64,000 bases of DNA from Hippasteria phrygiana (lineage: Eukaryota > Echinodermata > Asteroidea > Valvatida > Goniasteridae), in the NCBI GenBank assembly GCA_037893225.1, contig JAZGUH010000765.1, positions 186,001 through 250,000 on the forward strand, given 5' to 3'. Positions 35,066-46,423 of the stretch are shown in pieces. Position numbers and translations under genes: made by a program. The notes beneath the pieces are model-generated. The model did no database searches, was not told the DNA's origin, and saw only the letters and a list, made by a program, of their open reading frames with translations. Position 1 is the stretch's first letter; every line of letters starts with the position of its first letter.

Positions 35066-36044
35066 ATGATCATTTTCATTAAATTGCGGTTTCACACAAC
35101 TGACTTTTATACCTAATTTTCTGTGTATTACATCTGCTTTCCACAGCTCTGGCATCCTCGAATGACTGATGACGCACAAAGTATCCATTTAATTTCCTTG
35201 CTCCTTGCTGTCAATCAACCTCGACGAGAAACCCAATGATGCGCCACGTCGTATGAAGACGACATTAAATATGTAAGTTGCCAAAAATGGCCAAAGAGGC
35301 CGCCTTTACCAGAGAAAAATTAATTTGTGGGATTTGCATCGAGGCACTCTTATCATTCCTCGTATGGCTGGCTCTAACCTGAAGCCATCTCAGGATCAAA
35401 GGAACCGCATCCCAAATCGGACTATGTTTGTTTTCAATCAACCGATAATAGTCTTCGGATTTTTTGTAGTTCTAAAAAAGGAGCCTAAAGGCATGCTAAT
35501 CTCCTTCGAGCGTTTCAACGTCGGTGTAGACTTTTTACACGCATCAGTCGCATATATGCATGGAAATGGTTTAACGTAATTTAAAAACGTGTAGGCCTAT
35601 ATATGATAATACAACGGACATAATTAAGAGTTTACCCAAAGTATTCAGGCCTAAAGTAAAGAATCGATTTCAATTTGTGAATATTGTCAACAACAAAAAT
35701 CAATTAATGCGGGGCGTGCAAAATCGGACACAAACACACATTACCGCACAAATTCCTGTAGGATTGTCTAATAAAGGGGCGCGGTAAGCCCAGAAACGCG
35801 ATAGATCAACTGTCCCATAAATGCGCTACGAGTTGAATTATTTCCCCTTCCTCACCAGGAAAGAATATTTAATTTTGAAAGATTCTCCTGGTGGTCAAGC
35901 AAGTCACTCCGTGCCTATGCGATCATCTTACGAGCTCAACTAAAATTTTTGTTTTGCTTGTATATAGGGCCTATGCCTGAAGTTGCAAAGCATTTTGCCT
36001 ATGGGTAAGAATAAAACAAAGAGGTTAAATGGCGCCACCAACGG
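35066..36044. other. Intergenic, nothing recognised
   Basis: No coding domain or delimited repeat. Confidence 0.4.
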
Positions 36045-36177
36045 TGAGAAAGTGTGTCAGCCCTCCCCCCCCCCCCTCTGTAAATTTTTTTCGCAGACGA
36101 AACATTTTGGGAATCACCTTTCTGGGCAAATTTCAGACCCCCCACATGCAAAAAATCATGGATCCGCCCCTGCCGTG
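36045..36177 (-). mobile_element. Right-end fragment of the CAGGGGCGGATCCA element
   Basis: Ends in ATGGATCCGCCCCTG, the reverse complement of the end seen at 5717. A 12-base poly-C run (36065-36076) and CAAATTTCAGACCCCCC lie inside. No matching left end. Confidence 0.45.
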
Positions 36178-38411
36178 CTCAGCTTATCTCGTATACAAAA
36201 TGCGCACACACGCTTGAATCGTCCACAACGTCGGTCGTACGCGTCCGCGCATGTGCGCGTTCGGTCATAATATGGTAATGTTGATGCGGAAAACAGGAGC
36301 ACATAGAGGAATTTCACATTAGCCCCTTCTGTGCACTTCCGGGTTGAAAGCGAGAATGTCAGTGGCAAACAAAACAACGCTTTTCAGCACATTCATTCAT
36401 GCATAAATTAATCAGGCCATAAAAAGGAAGCGCAGGCGCACGATTAGCATAAAGTTGTTTACTGGGACATTGAGATCCTCGTTTTCAAACGCGGAAGTGC
36501 GCAGATCGGCGCTAAACTCGTCGTTGTGGGATTCCTCTATTGGAGATTCTCGCCACAAGTGTCCCCGTCTACTTGGCAGGCCTAATGACTCTAATAACTC
36601 AGGCGTGGTGACGGGGGAGGTCGGCCTTCTGTTTTTCACACCTGCTTCCGGACGACAGCGGTGGGAGTCTGACCTCAAATATGCAATTGCCGACATTTTC
36701 GATGTGAAAATTCAGACCCCCCCAAAAATGCGGGTCACGAAAGTGAATAACAAAATCTGCATTTTCGGAGGTTACTCTCCCACACTAGCTTACCGGCGTA
36801 CTCTCTAAAATCGCGGGAGTAATGACTGTGATATCTAACTGAAACGAGGGGCGGTCAATGTATCCCTAGTTTCAAGTGGTGAGAGTGAATTTCACTCTAT
36901 ATAAATGTGTGTTGTTTCTTTCGAAGGCAGTTGCTATATTTATATTCTTTTGGAGTATCGCATTGTGTGTACACGATAAAATAGATTGGTTGACTAAATA
37001 TGCGACTAATTTATACTACTAAAAAGAAAATCTATTATACTACTAAAAAATAAATCCCTTGTGGATTGTTTGACAACAAAAATAAAGGATCAAACATATT
37101 TATTAATATTTCTTGACCTCTCCAGAAAACTGGACTCCAAAACACATGACTGAGCAATTACATCACCTCACATTCTATGGTGCTTAACCAACTGCAGTAA
37201 AGTAAAATGAGGTACACATCTGGCTGAAAATTTCAAAAGCAAATGTCTGATCCTTTTTTTTTTTAGTATTGTATTAAATAGATACATTATAAACATTAGA
37301 ATGAATAAGAATTTAAATATTGAATAGGCCTACTATTTGTGGAATATACGACCACACATTTCATCTTCCAAATGATATCTAACGAAAAGATTCCTTCATT
37401 GTGGAACAATTATTTAACAGTTACGAAAATATGTTTTCTATAGAAGTCGCCCAATACAAGGCTAAAAGCCACTCTAGGGAAAGGGTTACGAAAAGTGGAG
37501 GAAATGTCATACAAATGACAATACCATGACATTATGCTAAATTTCATCGAACGAGACACACTTCAAAAAGGTAACCTAATTAACGCAGTATTAGCCTATA
37601 TGAATTTCAACACTGCAAAGAAAAGAACCCATAAGCGAAGACCTTCTCGAACAAGGGTAATTCCCCAACCACGATTCTGCCTGAGTTAACCCCCGCAAAT
37701 AACCTCATAACCCATTTCCTGGTACACAAAATCATAAAACTGATTACTGAGCAGCTATAGGCCCCCGTTCTATTAAAATCAGTATCTGCAAAGCCAACAA
37801 GTAGCGCCCACGAGTTGCAGAGATAACAGTGGCAGAGGACGAGGTTTGTCTCCTATCAATCAACTTAAAGGTAGGATAATCAGATGTATGACTAATAAAA
37901 AGGTATGACGATCTATAAGCCTCTGTCCATCTTCTGTGTAATTATCCATCGTAAAGTGCATAACGCCAAAGATATTATACCGATTAAAGTTGTGAATTCC
38001 GTGCGCTTGCTCACTTTCTTCTTCTTGACAGTTTTACTTTGGTTTGATTAAGTCTAACCACTATATGGCAGGGTTCATTGTTGAATTTATAACTCTTCAT
38101 TTAGATTTATTGAAGTATCTTTACATATCGTCTTATGTGACATTAACAGAGCGTGGAAATATCGCGATTTGGGGATCACTTTTAGTCACTTGTTATGTTA
38201 AAGTTTCAGTACCAAACACTGACTATAGTCTGGCGACGGACTCTCCATGCAATTTGTCTTTACCAAATAGCAGTGTGAATGATACACTGATCCGAAATAG
38301 AGATCACATTTTTCATTATTAACTATTGTAAATTGAAATGTATCTTTGCCATTAAAAACGCCACACATTATTGTGGTTAAGCCCCTGCACCAGCAAGAGC
38401 CCGGCATTCTT
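36178..38411. other. Intergenic; one possible coding stretch
   Basis: A minus-strand frame, 36696-36412 (94 residues, starting MSAIAYLRSD), is preceded by a reasonable ATG but matches no family I know; the overlapping plus-strand frame is equally open, so neither is called. TATATAAA occurs near 36900. Confidence 0.3.
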
Positions 38412-38445
38412 CTGATGACAAACGGAGCATACTGTTCGAAACGTC
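38412..38445 (+). other. Hammerhead-core-like motif, copy 4 (best)
   Basis: Both invariant boxes are exact: CTGATGA (38412-38418) and GAAAC (38438-38442). Between them CAAACGG AGCATA CTGTTCG can form a seven-position stem II with one mismatch and one G.U pair. CTT before the first box can pair with AAG after GAAACGTC (a short stem I). Stem III has no room in cis, so self-cleavage would need a dimer, if it occurs at all. Confidence 0.5.
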
Positions 38446-41400
38446 AAGTAAAAACAGCAGGTTCTTCTTGGAACCACAGAACTCAAAAGAGATCAATTTC
38501 ACATGGTGTTACCGCAAACCTTCCATACTTTGTTCATGTCCACCATGCAAACCTATAAGCCTCATTTACACATTATTGTACTTTCCCATCTCAGCCCAGT
38601 CCTTTGATTATGAGGCCAGCCCAATAGACCTTTATCATGCTGTCACCATCTTTGTCTTGTTCCCTGTATGCATTAGCAAATATGAATAGTGATTCCAATT
38701 ATTGAATGAAGGTGCCAGACTATTTTTCCTACCAGCGTCGGTTTGGTTACATTGATTTGAATAGGAGAAAAACAAGATGGCTGTACCATGATAAAGGTCT
38801 ATGGACTTGGTATGTTACGGCGTTCGCATAGCCTTTTATAGTTGTTTGTTTGTTTGTTTGTTGGCTCCAGTGAGTTGAGTCAGGCTCGACTTCAACCACA
38901 ATAACACGAAATCAAAGACATGTACATATCCTGCGCTGTCGTGGGACGCGAGGGTGGATTTTCATATAATGCGGTCGTGACGATCGGCTCCTGTCAACAA
39001 TTAGGAAAAGATCCAGTTTCTAAAATAAGGTATTTCATCGAGAATGGAAAGGTCAAACGTTCATTGAGTAGCACCCATTTCATAATGAGTGTAACTATTG
39101 TGTTATAATCTAATACAGGTCCAATACAGATACTCAATTTTCAGTAAATCATAACAGTTTCATTATCACTTGTATAAATTTGTTTCAACATCCTGATCCA
39201 TACACTGTGAACAAGTAAGAATAGATTTAGTGGCAATGGATGTTCATTGTTAGTGCACCGTTTTTCTTTTGTTAGATGTTTACAGTGATATATAGCTAGA
39301 ATGCTGAGGAGCGGGAATTAAATGTATTTAGTCAGAAATAGCATTTTGTTTTCAAGCTGTTCAAAATGTGTGGCGGCAAGCTATATTGGAATGTATGCAT
39401 AATTTAATGTCAAGCCCAGAATTCAAGTTTCATCACGTAGCCTGATTCTTCAAAATAACCGGAATGGCAGATATAATACGGTAACCTCTCATGAAGAAGT
39501 TCATGAAGAATTATATTTGACCCAAACCCATGTTTTAAAAGGAATTATTTTACCATTGCACAAAAAATACCACTAACTATCCAACCTTTTTCCCAGGGTC
39601 TACTTTTACCCTCGTTCCCATTTTTCTCTCCGAACTATAAATGTGCATTTTGAATTGGTTTGCCTGCATCAGCCCGGAGAATTACGACGACAAACCTGCA
39701 GTGGATTTTGTACGTTATTGTTTGGAACCTTGTATCCCCGTAACAGGAACTCACTGTATTCTGCAGCACCAGACTATACTACACAGAACTATACTACTCG
39801 TCTGCAGTTCACCTAATTATAATATCATGATTTTTAGATATGAAACTAATTCAGTACCAGAGCGAGATAGCGGACGAGGTCGCTAACTGTCTTATCAATA
39901 CACATATAGGCCTATGTTGATAATTCCAAATACACTGGGATGAAATATCTATTCTATCTTGGACCAAGTCAAAATATGTGGTAAATATATCCTTATAAAA
40001 CCCTATTATTTAGGCTACATATGGAAGGATGCAAATAAAATCACAACTCCTGAGTAAAGTGGGTCTTGCATGTCATTTTGCGAAGTAGTAATTAAGATTC
40101 ATCAGACCATCTTAAGTTGAGAAGAATTTGCCTTAACTGTATCAACTTTCACATACTTATGATACATCACAGGGCTATTACTCATCCGTGATGCGTCATA
40201 AGTATGTGATGCCTACGACTCAGTCTGTTAAAAATGCATGTGATGAAAAACTGTGAAGCATTTTCAAAAACTATACTTTTCATCTTTAACTTAAAATTTT
40301 TTTTTAAGGAATTGCTTTTGACACAAATTTTATTCGTACAGTAAGCTATTCCGATGTAATTAATACACTTACCTTTATCACCCATGTAATTTTCCAATGG
40401 GAGTATATTGATACTTTTCCAGGAGGAGGGGAGAAGTTACACCTACCTTTATCACCCGTGTGTTTTTGCAATAAAGTGATTTCTGATTGATAAACCGACC
40501 ACGTCACTTCACAGTCCCGATATAATTGCAGCTCAATCAGCAAGCATACTCTCCTCCATGTTCAAACATTTCAGATATTCCACCTGCATTTCTTGTGTGG
40601 GTCTATACAACTTGTCAAGGAACATGATTAGAATACCGGGCGGGATTCTGTACTCTCTCTGGAGAGCTGGAGCGTACAGCCCTGCGGAGATGTCTGCGAG
40701 CTATAGCTCCCGCAGTACACGCTGCGCCCAAAGAGACCTCCGGGTGGGTTTGGGACACCCGATCCGAATCGGGTCGGAGCTATAGGAGTTTATAATAGAA
40801 CATGTCATGGCCCATTAACGCCATGCTGGCAGGCCATTGTTAGCTCCGCGGGTGAGATACGCTTTAACTTCCATTCAATTTCGCCACTTGCATCGCCTTC
40901 ACGCCATAAGGTGTGTTTTTTTTAACTCGAGGCTCTATTTCAAAGAGAAGAACGAGCTACTATCGTCAGATGACGTATCGTGAGTTCGTCAGAAAGATGG
41001 CAGAAATAGCAGAAATCACCGCAATCATACATATGCACGTATTGGTTAGATTGAAGAGAGAGTGCCTGTACTTAATAAAGCACGTCGTGAAAGGCGCATT
41101 TATGACGGCTAAAGGTGAACAGAGATAATTGCGTTAAAGTAAACTATAATTGTAGTTCCGTCGGTATAATAATTTTGAAGAGTTATTAAGTTGGGTTTGC
41201 ACTCAACGCGATAGCAAATTTAGCGTTATTAAAATCTGGCTAGGAAAATCTTGCAAAAGATGTTCAACTTCAAATTTACCGCTCCGCTTTTTTCCGTTGT
41301 TGCTAAAGACTCAGTTCAATTCTGCTTGATCAGTGTAAAAGTCACAAGTCAGGGACACATTTTTGCGATCATACGCAAATCTTCCAGTCCAGCAATTCCT

Positions 41401-41714
41401 CAAATCAGCTGGAATTTTAATCCTCGGCTTTTTATATGTCGAATTTGTCGTCCACTCTTGAATCTGTACTGCATGACAAGACGTAATATATTGATGCATT
41501 GTTGGTCAAGACAGTGACTAGCATTCTGAACGCGGTGTCTCGCTAAAAACGACAGGCCTACCACCGTAAAAGTAATTTTTCTTGTATTTCCATTCAACTG
41601 TAAAAAAAATGAAAATCCTCACGCACCTCTGCATACTATAACACGTCAAAGAAGCATGAACACTCCACATCAACTGCATGAGGTATACAATTTTTAAGAT
41701 ATCAGTCACCTAAA
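38446..41714. other. Intergenic with small hairpins
   Basis: A hairpin TCACATACTTATGATACATCAC...GTGATGCGTCATAAGTATGTGA lies at about 40151-40209, and a GTTT run at about 38826-38850. Two related minus-strand segments near 40345-40395 and 40430-40480 each end GGGTGATAAAG followed by a GTAAGT/GTAGGT donor-like site. No gene could be assembled. Confidence 0.4.
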
Positions 41715-41895
41715 CTGTACCTCATGTGCCTTGAGGATCGGGTCGATAAATCACTTCAATTGCCTTGAGTGTATTCCTGATCATCCCATGAGGTGTAGTC
41801 TATCTATCACCGCAACTAACTTGCCCTAAGCGCTACATGCGCTCAAGCATGGCCAATGCATGTGCATGATGCGCACACCTTTTACATGGTTGTGT
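41715..41895. repeat. Degenerate repeat related to 43378-43505
   Basis: Shares CTTGAGTG, ATGAGGTGTA, GCGCTCAAGCATGGC-type words and GCGCACACCTTTTACA with the later copy. Together the two copies flank the satellite at 42905-43345. Confidence 0.5.
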
Positions 41896-42904
41896 AGAAA
41901 ACCGAATGTCACTCCAAAGGCAAATTCTAACGATTTTGGTAGTACGTTCTGTTTTTAGAACTTTATTTATAGTGCAAGAGAAACACGAAGCTTGTAAGAT
42001 TTGTTTGCGCCGAATCTACTGTGATAGCTTCTGCCATTATATAGAATGCTTTCCCCTGATTAACCCAATTTTCAACGGTTGACCACGGTGAAAACAGACA
42101 CGTTCAATTACGAGAATCTCTTCCAGGGTATAGAAAGACCTGTCAACATTCATACAATTACACACGGACAGAATAAGCGTGCGATTGCCTGAACCCTCAA
42201 CCTTTGTATCTTTGTAAAATCCTACTATATCCAACTGAGTGCAGCAGTAAATACAAATGACATCAAGCAACGCGAATAACATCGAGCGTGTAATTCTCTC
42301 GGAAGATTTCGGGGGAGCGTTTCGGACATTCTCTCCGATGTCAGCCCTCTATAAAATGTATCGTATGGGCGGATTTTACGGAGCTTCAATCTGAGCGGAG
42401 GAATTTGCGGTCGGTGTGACTTGATGTCCTTGCAAGCATCAAGAAATCTTGGAACGATTGTTGTCTGTTACAATTCTGTGATTCTATTTTCACGCATGGC
42501 AAACCATGCTCATATTTCACCATCATCTTAAAAAAATACTCACTAAACCTGGAATTGCTGTCTAGGCTAGTCAAATTATGCAACCTCGAGAAGCTATTAA
42601 TTAGTTTCACTTCTTTATCAGATCGTGTAATCCTAAACTGGTCTTGTCGATCACAGCCCTTTTAATCTTGTCCAGCAATGATGTCGATCGATCACATTTT
42701 GCCAATACAAAGTTATCTAATGTCGCACTGCCAGTCTCTATTTCTTGGGCCACGCATCTGTTATCTTCATACCTTCCAGGCTACCGTTAATATCAAACAG
42801 TTGTCATTGTCTCACGACACCCCATGCACATTCACGTCACCACACAAATAACGCTTATTAGGCCCTAAACACGCAATGGCACGGGTGTCTCAAGCTATAT
42901 GCTG
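41896..42904. other. Intergenic, nothing recognised
   Basis: No domain-bearing ORF. Confidence 0.4.
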
Positions 42905-43345
42905 GAATATCAATCACATGTACATGAGGTAACTCAAATTACTATCACATGTACCTTATCCGATTTACTAGGATGTCAATCAAATACCGTACCTCATAGA
43001 GTTAATCCAAATTACTATCATATGCACGTTATGTACATAAGGTAATTGGAATTAATAGCATGTCAATCACATACTGTACGTCATATGAGGTAACCCAGAT
43101 TCCTACCATATGTACCTTATGTACATGGGGTAATTCGAATTACTAGGATGTCAGTCACATACTGCACTTCTATGAGGTAACCCAAATTATTATCATATGT
43201 AGGCCTACCTTATGTACATAAAGTAATTGGAATTACAAGGATGTCAATCATATACTGCACCTCATATATATGAGGTAACCCAAATTACTATCACATGTAC
43301 CTTATGTGCATAAGGTAATTCGAATTACATGTACCCCATGTTTAT
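42905..43345 (+). repeat. Satellite of about 90-bp units, 4-5 copies
   Basis: Each unit has AGGATGTCAATCA, ATACTGCACCTCATATGAGG, TAACCCAAATTACTATCA, TATGTACCTTATGTACATAA and GGTAATTCGAATTAC in that order. Units start near 42970, 43060, 43145 and 43240. The units contain two internal palindromes (CCTCATATGAGG and CTTATGTACATAAG). Copies are about 80-90% alike by eye. Confidence 0.85.
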
Positions 43346-43377
43346 GATGCAACAGCGAGGTCGGGTTTACATAGTAC

Positions 43378-43505
43378 TTCCGGTGTCTCAAGTGCATTAG
43401 GTATTTCTCACCACCACATGAGGTGTATGCATCACCATAGTTGCTTGAGCATCGTGCGCTTTAGCATGGCGCATGGCGCATACTGTGCGCACACTTTTTT
43501 TTACA
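43378..43505. repeat. Degenerate repeat related to 41715-41895
   Basis: Contains GGTGTCTCAAGTGCATTAGG, ACATGAGGTGTATGCATCAC and GCGCACACTTTTTTTTACAG, matching the earlier copy in order. Confidence 0.5.
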
Positions 43506-43509
43506 GTGT

Positions 43510-45205
43510 TGAGACAGACCTCGATCCAAGAAGTTACCAGTTTAATATGTGGACATCCCGTTCGCTCGTACCCACCGCCTAAACAGTGCGCTGGGAACAT
43601 CTGATGCGCTTCACAGATTTTTCGTGAAGAAAATGCACAGCATTCTGGGTAGCGTACCGTGACCTTTGGCAATCTTTGATCGCACAACACGTTCCAACAT
43701 CAGCTGAGCCGCCATGATTGAGCACGTATTGTGCTGACGCGAAACCGTTGACCTTAAGCAGGTCACAGGTCACACAAAATCTATCCAATCGGAGCTCAAA
43801 GCGCATCAGACGTTCCCAGCGCCCTGTTTGGAGGGTTGGTACATCCCGTAATTGCAGCCGGCCATGGACTTGACCTTGACAATGATTAAGGTGAACTTCG
43901 CGCACAGAATAAGTCCTCTCTTCCATATTACTGTACTGCTGCAGTGTTATTGAAATGCATGGTACTTACAACCAGCTGTTGCTATCAGATGATATCCTGG
44001 GGCGTACCGTCAGAATCTCTTCTTTTTGATCAGGGATAATACTATGTCCACCGGGGCGAGTTGATCAGAATGGAAATCTACTGTAATGCAGTGATAAGTA
44101 TCCAACGCATGGTCACCAAAACACGCTGAGGATTAGAGGGTCACAAGGCGTACATTTCAGTACACAAGAAGTACGTATAGTCAGGATAATCTGGCAAATG
44201 AGAGGGTGAGAAATAACAACGGAAAAGTGAGTGACCAATAGGAACAGACAAGAAACGACAAGATACCAAACTGGAGGGATGGTTCACAGTCATTCAAAGG
44301 TCCTTGGTAAAATCAGAATATTCTATCCTATGTAATGCGCTGGGGCCCCACCACGGATAATTCATATTCATGCAATGAGCCTATTTGCCTCTATTACCTC
44401 AGATAATTTGAAAACGTGCATCGCAGTGCAAATGAAAGTAGAGGACATGAACACGATTTATTTGTGTAAATATTCTTGTATTTTTCTTATTTGACCGGAA
44501 AGGGGAAATGGAGTTGTGTAAAAGTGCACGTTAAGGGGAAAACGTAGTTATGACGAAAAGGTGATTTCGCTTTAACGTCTTAGGTACCTTTTCTAGGCAG
44601 AATTTTACTGTCGCAAATGTTTTATTTTGATCTTTGTGTTCTTAATAGCATAATTCTGAAGTTTGGTCGAATTAGGTAAAGTTTGGGTTAGGTTACAGTA
44701 AAAATAAATTTGTGCACAATTGTATGGGATTTCGCCTTTACGTCGAACCTAGCGTAATATATATTTGTGCAAGTATTTTATATTTTTTAAAAATATTTTT
44801 GTATGTGTGTAAATATTCTTAAAGGAAACATGCTTCTCAAATTGACCGGATCACATTTTATTTTATAAATAAATTCATTTATATGTATTAAATGTGAATT
44901 AAAAGCCAAACTGGTTCAAGTGAAGTTTTAGTGTGATTATTTGCCGCTCAAAAATTGACCCCCCTTTTTGAAATTTGTTGAGACTCAAATTGAGGGCGCT
45001 GTTCGTGACGTAGACCGAGGCACCGAAATTCATGGACCGACTCGATAGTCTGGACCCGGCCCGTATACACACACTAGGTCTACACGTGCAATTTCGTAAG
45101 TTGCAACAACAACTAACATCGAACTTACCCTGATTTTCTCCCTTTTAGCGAAGGCTCCTAAGGGAATGGGCCGTTTAACTGCGTTCGCCTATATATCTTA
45201 CTCAC
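43510..45205. other. Intergenic, downstream of the THAP exon
   Basis: AT-rich. The words TGTGTAAATATTCTTG recur near 44464, 44816 and 45950, suggesting decayed repeats. On the minus strand this would be intron sequence of the THAP gene; no further THAP-gene exon was recognised. Confidence 0.35.
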
Positions 45206-45474
45206 ATCTGGGAACTTTGTTGGGATGGCAGTGGACTTGAGCATATTTTAATGGTCATCCCAAAGGATTTGAAAATACCAGTATCGAAACACGACGGCTC
45301 AAAGTGGTCGCTACATAACGCTGAAAAGCTGCTGGGGCCGGACCACTTTGCTCTTGTCACCTTCACTTTCGCCGTCCAAATTCTCCGATATTTCGCATCA
45401 GTTGGAAATAAATGAAGGCTTACTCCATCCGTCGTTGTTTTGCTGAACCCAGCAGCCACACACCTTGTCGGCAT
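45206..45474 (-). CDS. First exon encoding a THAP-type zinc finger with a missing cysteine
   Basis: From ATG at 45474 the frame reads MPTRCVAAGFSKTTTDGVS, LHLFPTD, RRIWTAKV and ALCSDHFEPSCF. This is the C2CH THAP DNA-binding domain: first Cys at residue 5, conserved Phe-Pro, Trp, and the final Cys-x2-His (CSDH). The second zinc-binding cysteine, expected at residue 10, is Phe (codon TTC where TGC is usual), and the usual AVPT box near residue 80 is not visible. The exon ends at CAGAT|GTGAGTAAG, a strong splice donor at 45205; the frame stops at once in the intron. A GC box (GGGGGCGGAG) lies upstream at about 45614-45623. It could be a host transcription factor, a THAP transposase exon, or a decaying copy of either. 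Confidence 0.7.
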
Positions 45475-45780
45475 GGCCGAAAAACACTATATTTTGCTTA
45501 GATTTTGGACGAAGAATTTTCGCCGTACAATGTACACACAATGCATACCCGTGATGAATTGGTAATGTGCCTCGATCTACGTCACACACTTATGTTAATG
45601 AGGGTCCCACTCAGGGGGCGGAGTAGCTTGGACAAACATTTTCAAAAATAGTTTTCTCATACTTAATCTGGGAAATAATTGTCTCTGGACACAAAATATC
45701 ATTGTCATGATAATACTTTATTGTTTTAAGCATGATGCAATATAAATCCTAAATCATGTTTCCTTTAACTTTAATTAAAA
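45475..45780. promoter_or_regulatory. Upstream flank of the THAP exon with a GC box
   Basis: The plus strand carries GGGGGCGGAG near 45614, about 140 bases upstream of the minus-strand ATG. No TATA box was noted. The promoter role is inferred. Confidence 0.3.
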
Positions 45781-45911
45781 ATGTACGCAGGGCCCCAATG
45801 GAAACCAGTTTTAAACTGTTTGGACACACCCTGGGTAAAGAAATGTAACAAATAAATATATAAACAAAAATGGCATCCGCGACCCCACAAGACAGCATAG
45901 GAAATCGCAGT
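45781..45911 (+). repeat. Flank repeat, copy A (approximate empty site)
   Basis: Contains GGCCCCAATGGAAACCAG, TTTTAAACTGTTTGGACAC and GTAAAGAAATGTAA, then a short ATAA-rich tract, then AGCATAGGAAATCGCAG. The first part is about 90% identical to 46090-46160, and the last part matches AGCATAAGAAATCGCAG at 58674-58690, on the other side of both LINEs. Copy A therefore shows roughly what the site looked like without the LINEs. Confidence 0.75.
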
Positions 45912-46089
45912 GGAAATCAAAGTAGAGAACAAGAACAAGATCTATTTGTGTAAATATACTTGTATTTGTGTAAATATTCATGTATTTGCATAAATATTCT
46001 TGAATGTGTATGTATGCTCGTAATCCGTCTCCCAGATGTACCGGTACTTTGTGTTTGTGAATTTCACTTTTCCCACCTTTACTAAAAAA

Positions 46090-46158
46090 ATGTATGCATG
46101 GCCCCAAATGGAAACCAGTTTTAAACTGTTTGGGCACAACCTAGGTAAAGAAATGTAA

Positions 46159-46189
<31 letters not shown>

Positions 46190-46191
46190 AT
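46090..46191 (+). repeat. Flank repeat, copy B, ending in TAAA repeat
   Basis: Second copy of the repeat, ending in about nine TAAA units (46157-46191). The left LINE begins immediately after it with GCGTTCGAGGGCGC. The repeat looks like a SINE/LINE 3' end with a tetranucleotide tail. Confidence 0.85.
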
Positions 46192-46423
46192 GCGTTCGAG
46201 GGCGCAAGTCGTGTTTGGACATCGCTCCCGAAAATCGCCTTTTTTTTACCACTTTAGAGCTGACTTATCTCAAGAAAGTGTATTTGCCTGATTCAGAAGT
46301 GAGTATAGACAAAACGTAGCCTGTATTAATGTTTCCTTAGGGGATCTAAGGCCTTTGGCCTGTCGTTCCTTTCTTGGCCTACCCTGATTTTCCTGGGCGG
46401 CCATTTTACATCGCTACGACGCC

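Noticed and set aside
36412..36808. Opposed 94- and 117-residue frames
   Set aside because: Both strands are open over the same DNA and neither product is recognised; evidence is not enough to call a gene.
42905..43345. CRISPR-like repeat array
   Set aside because: Units are contiguous and all parts vary together; there are no unique spacers, and the DNA is eukaryotic.
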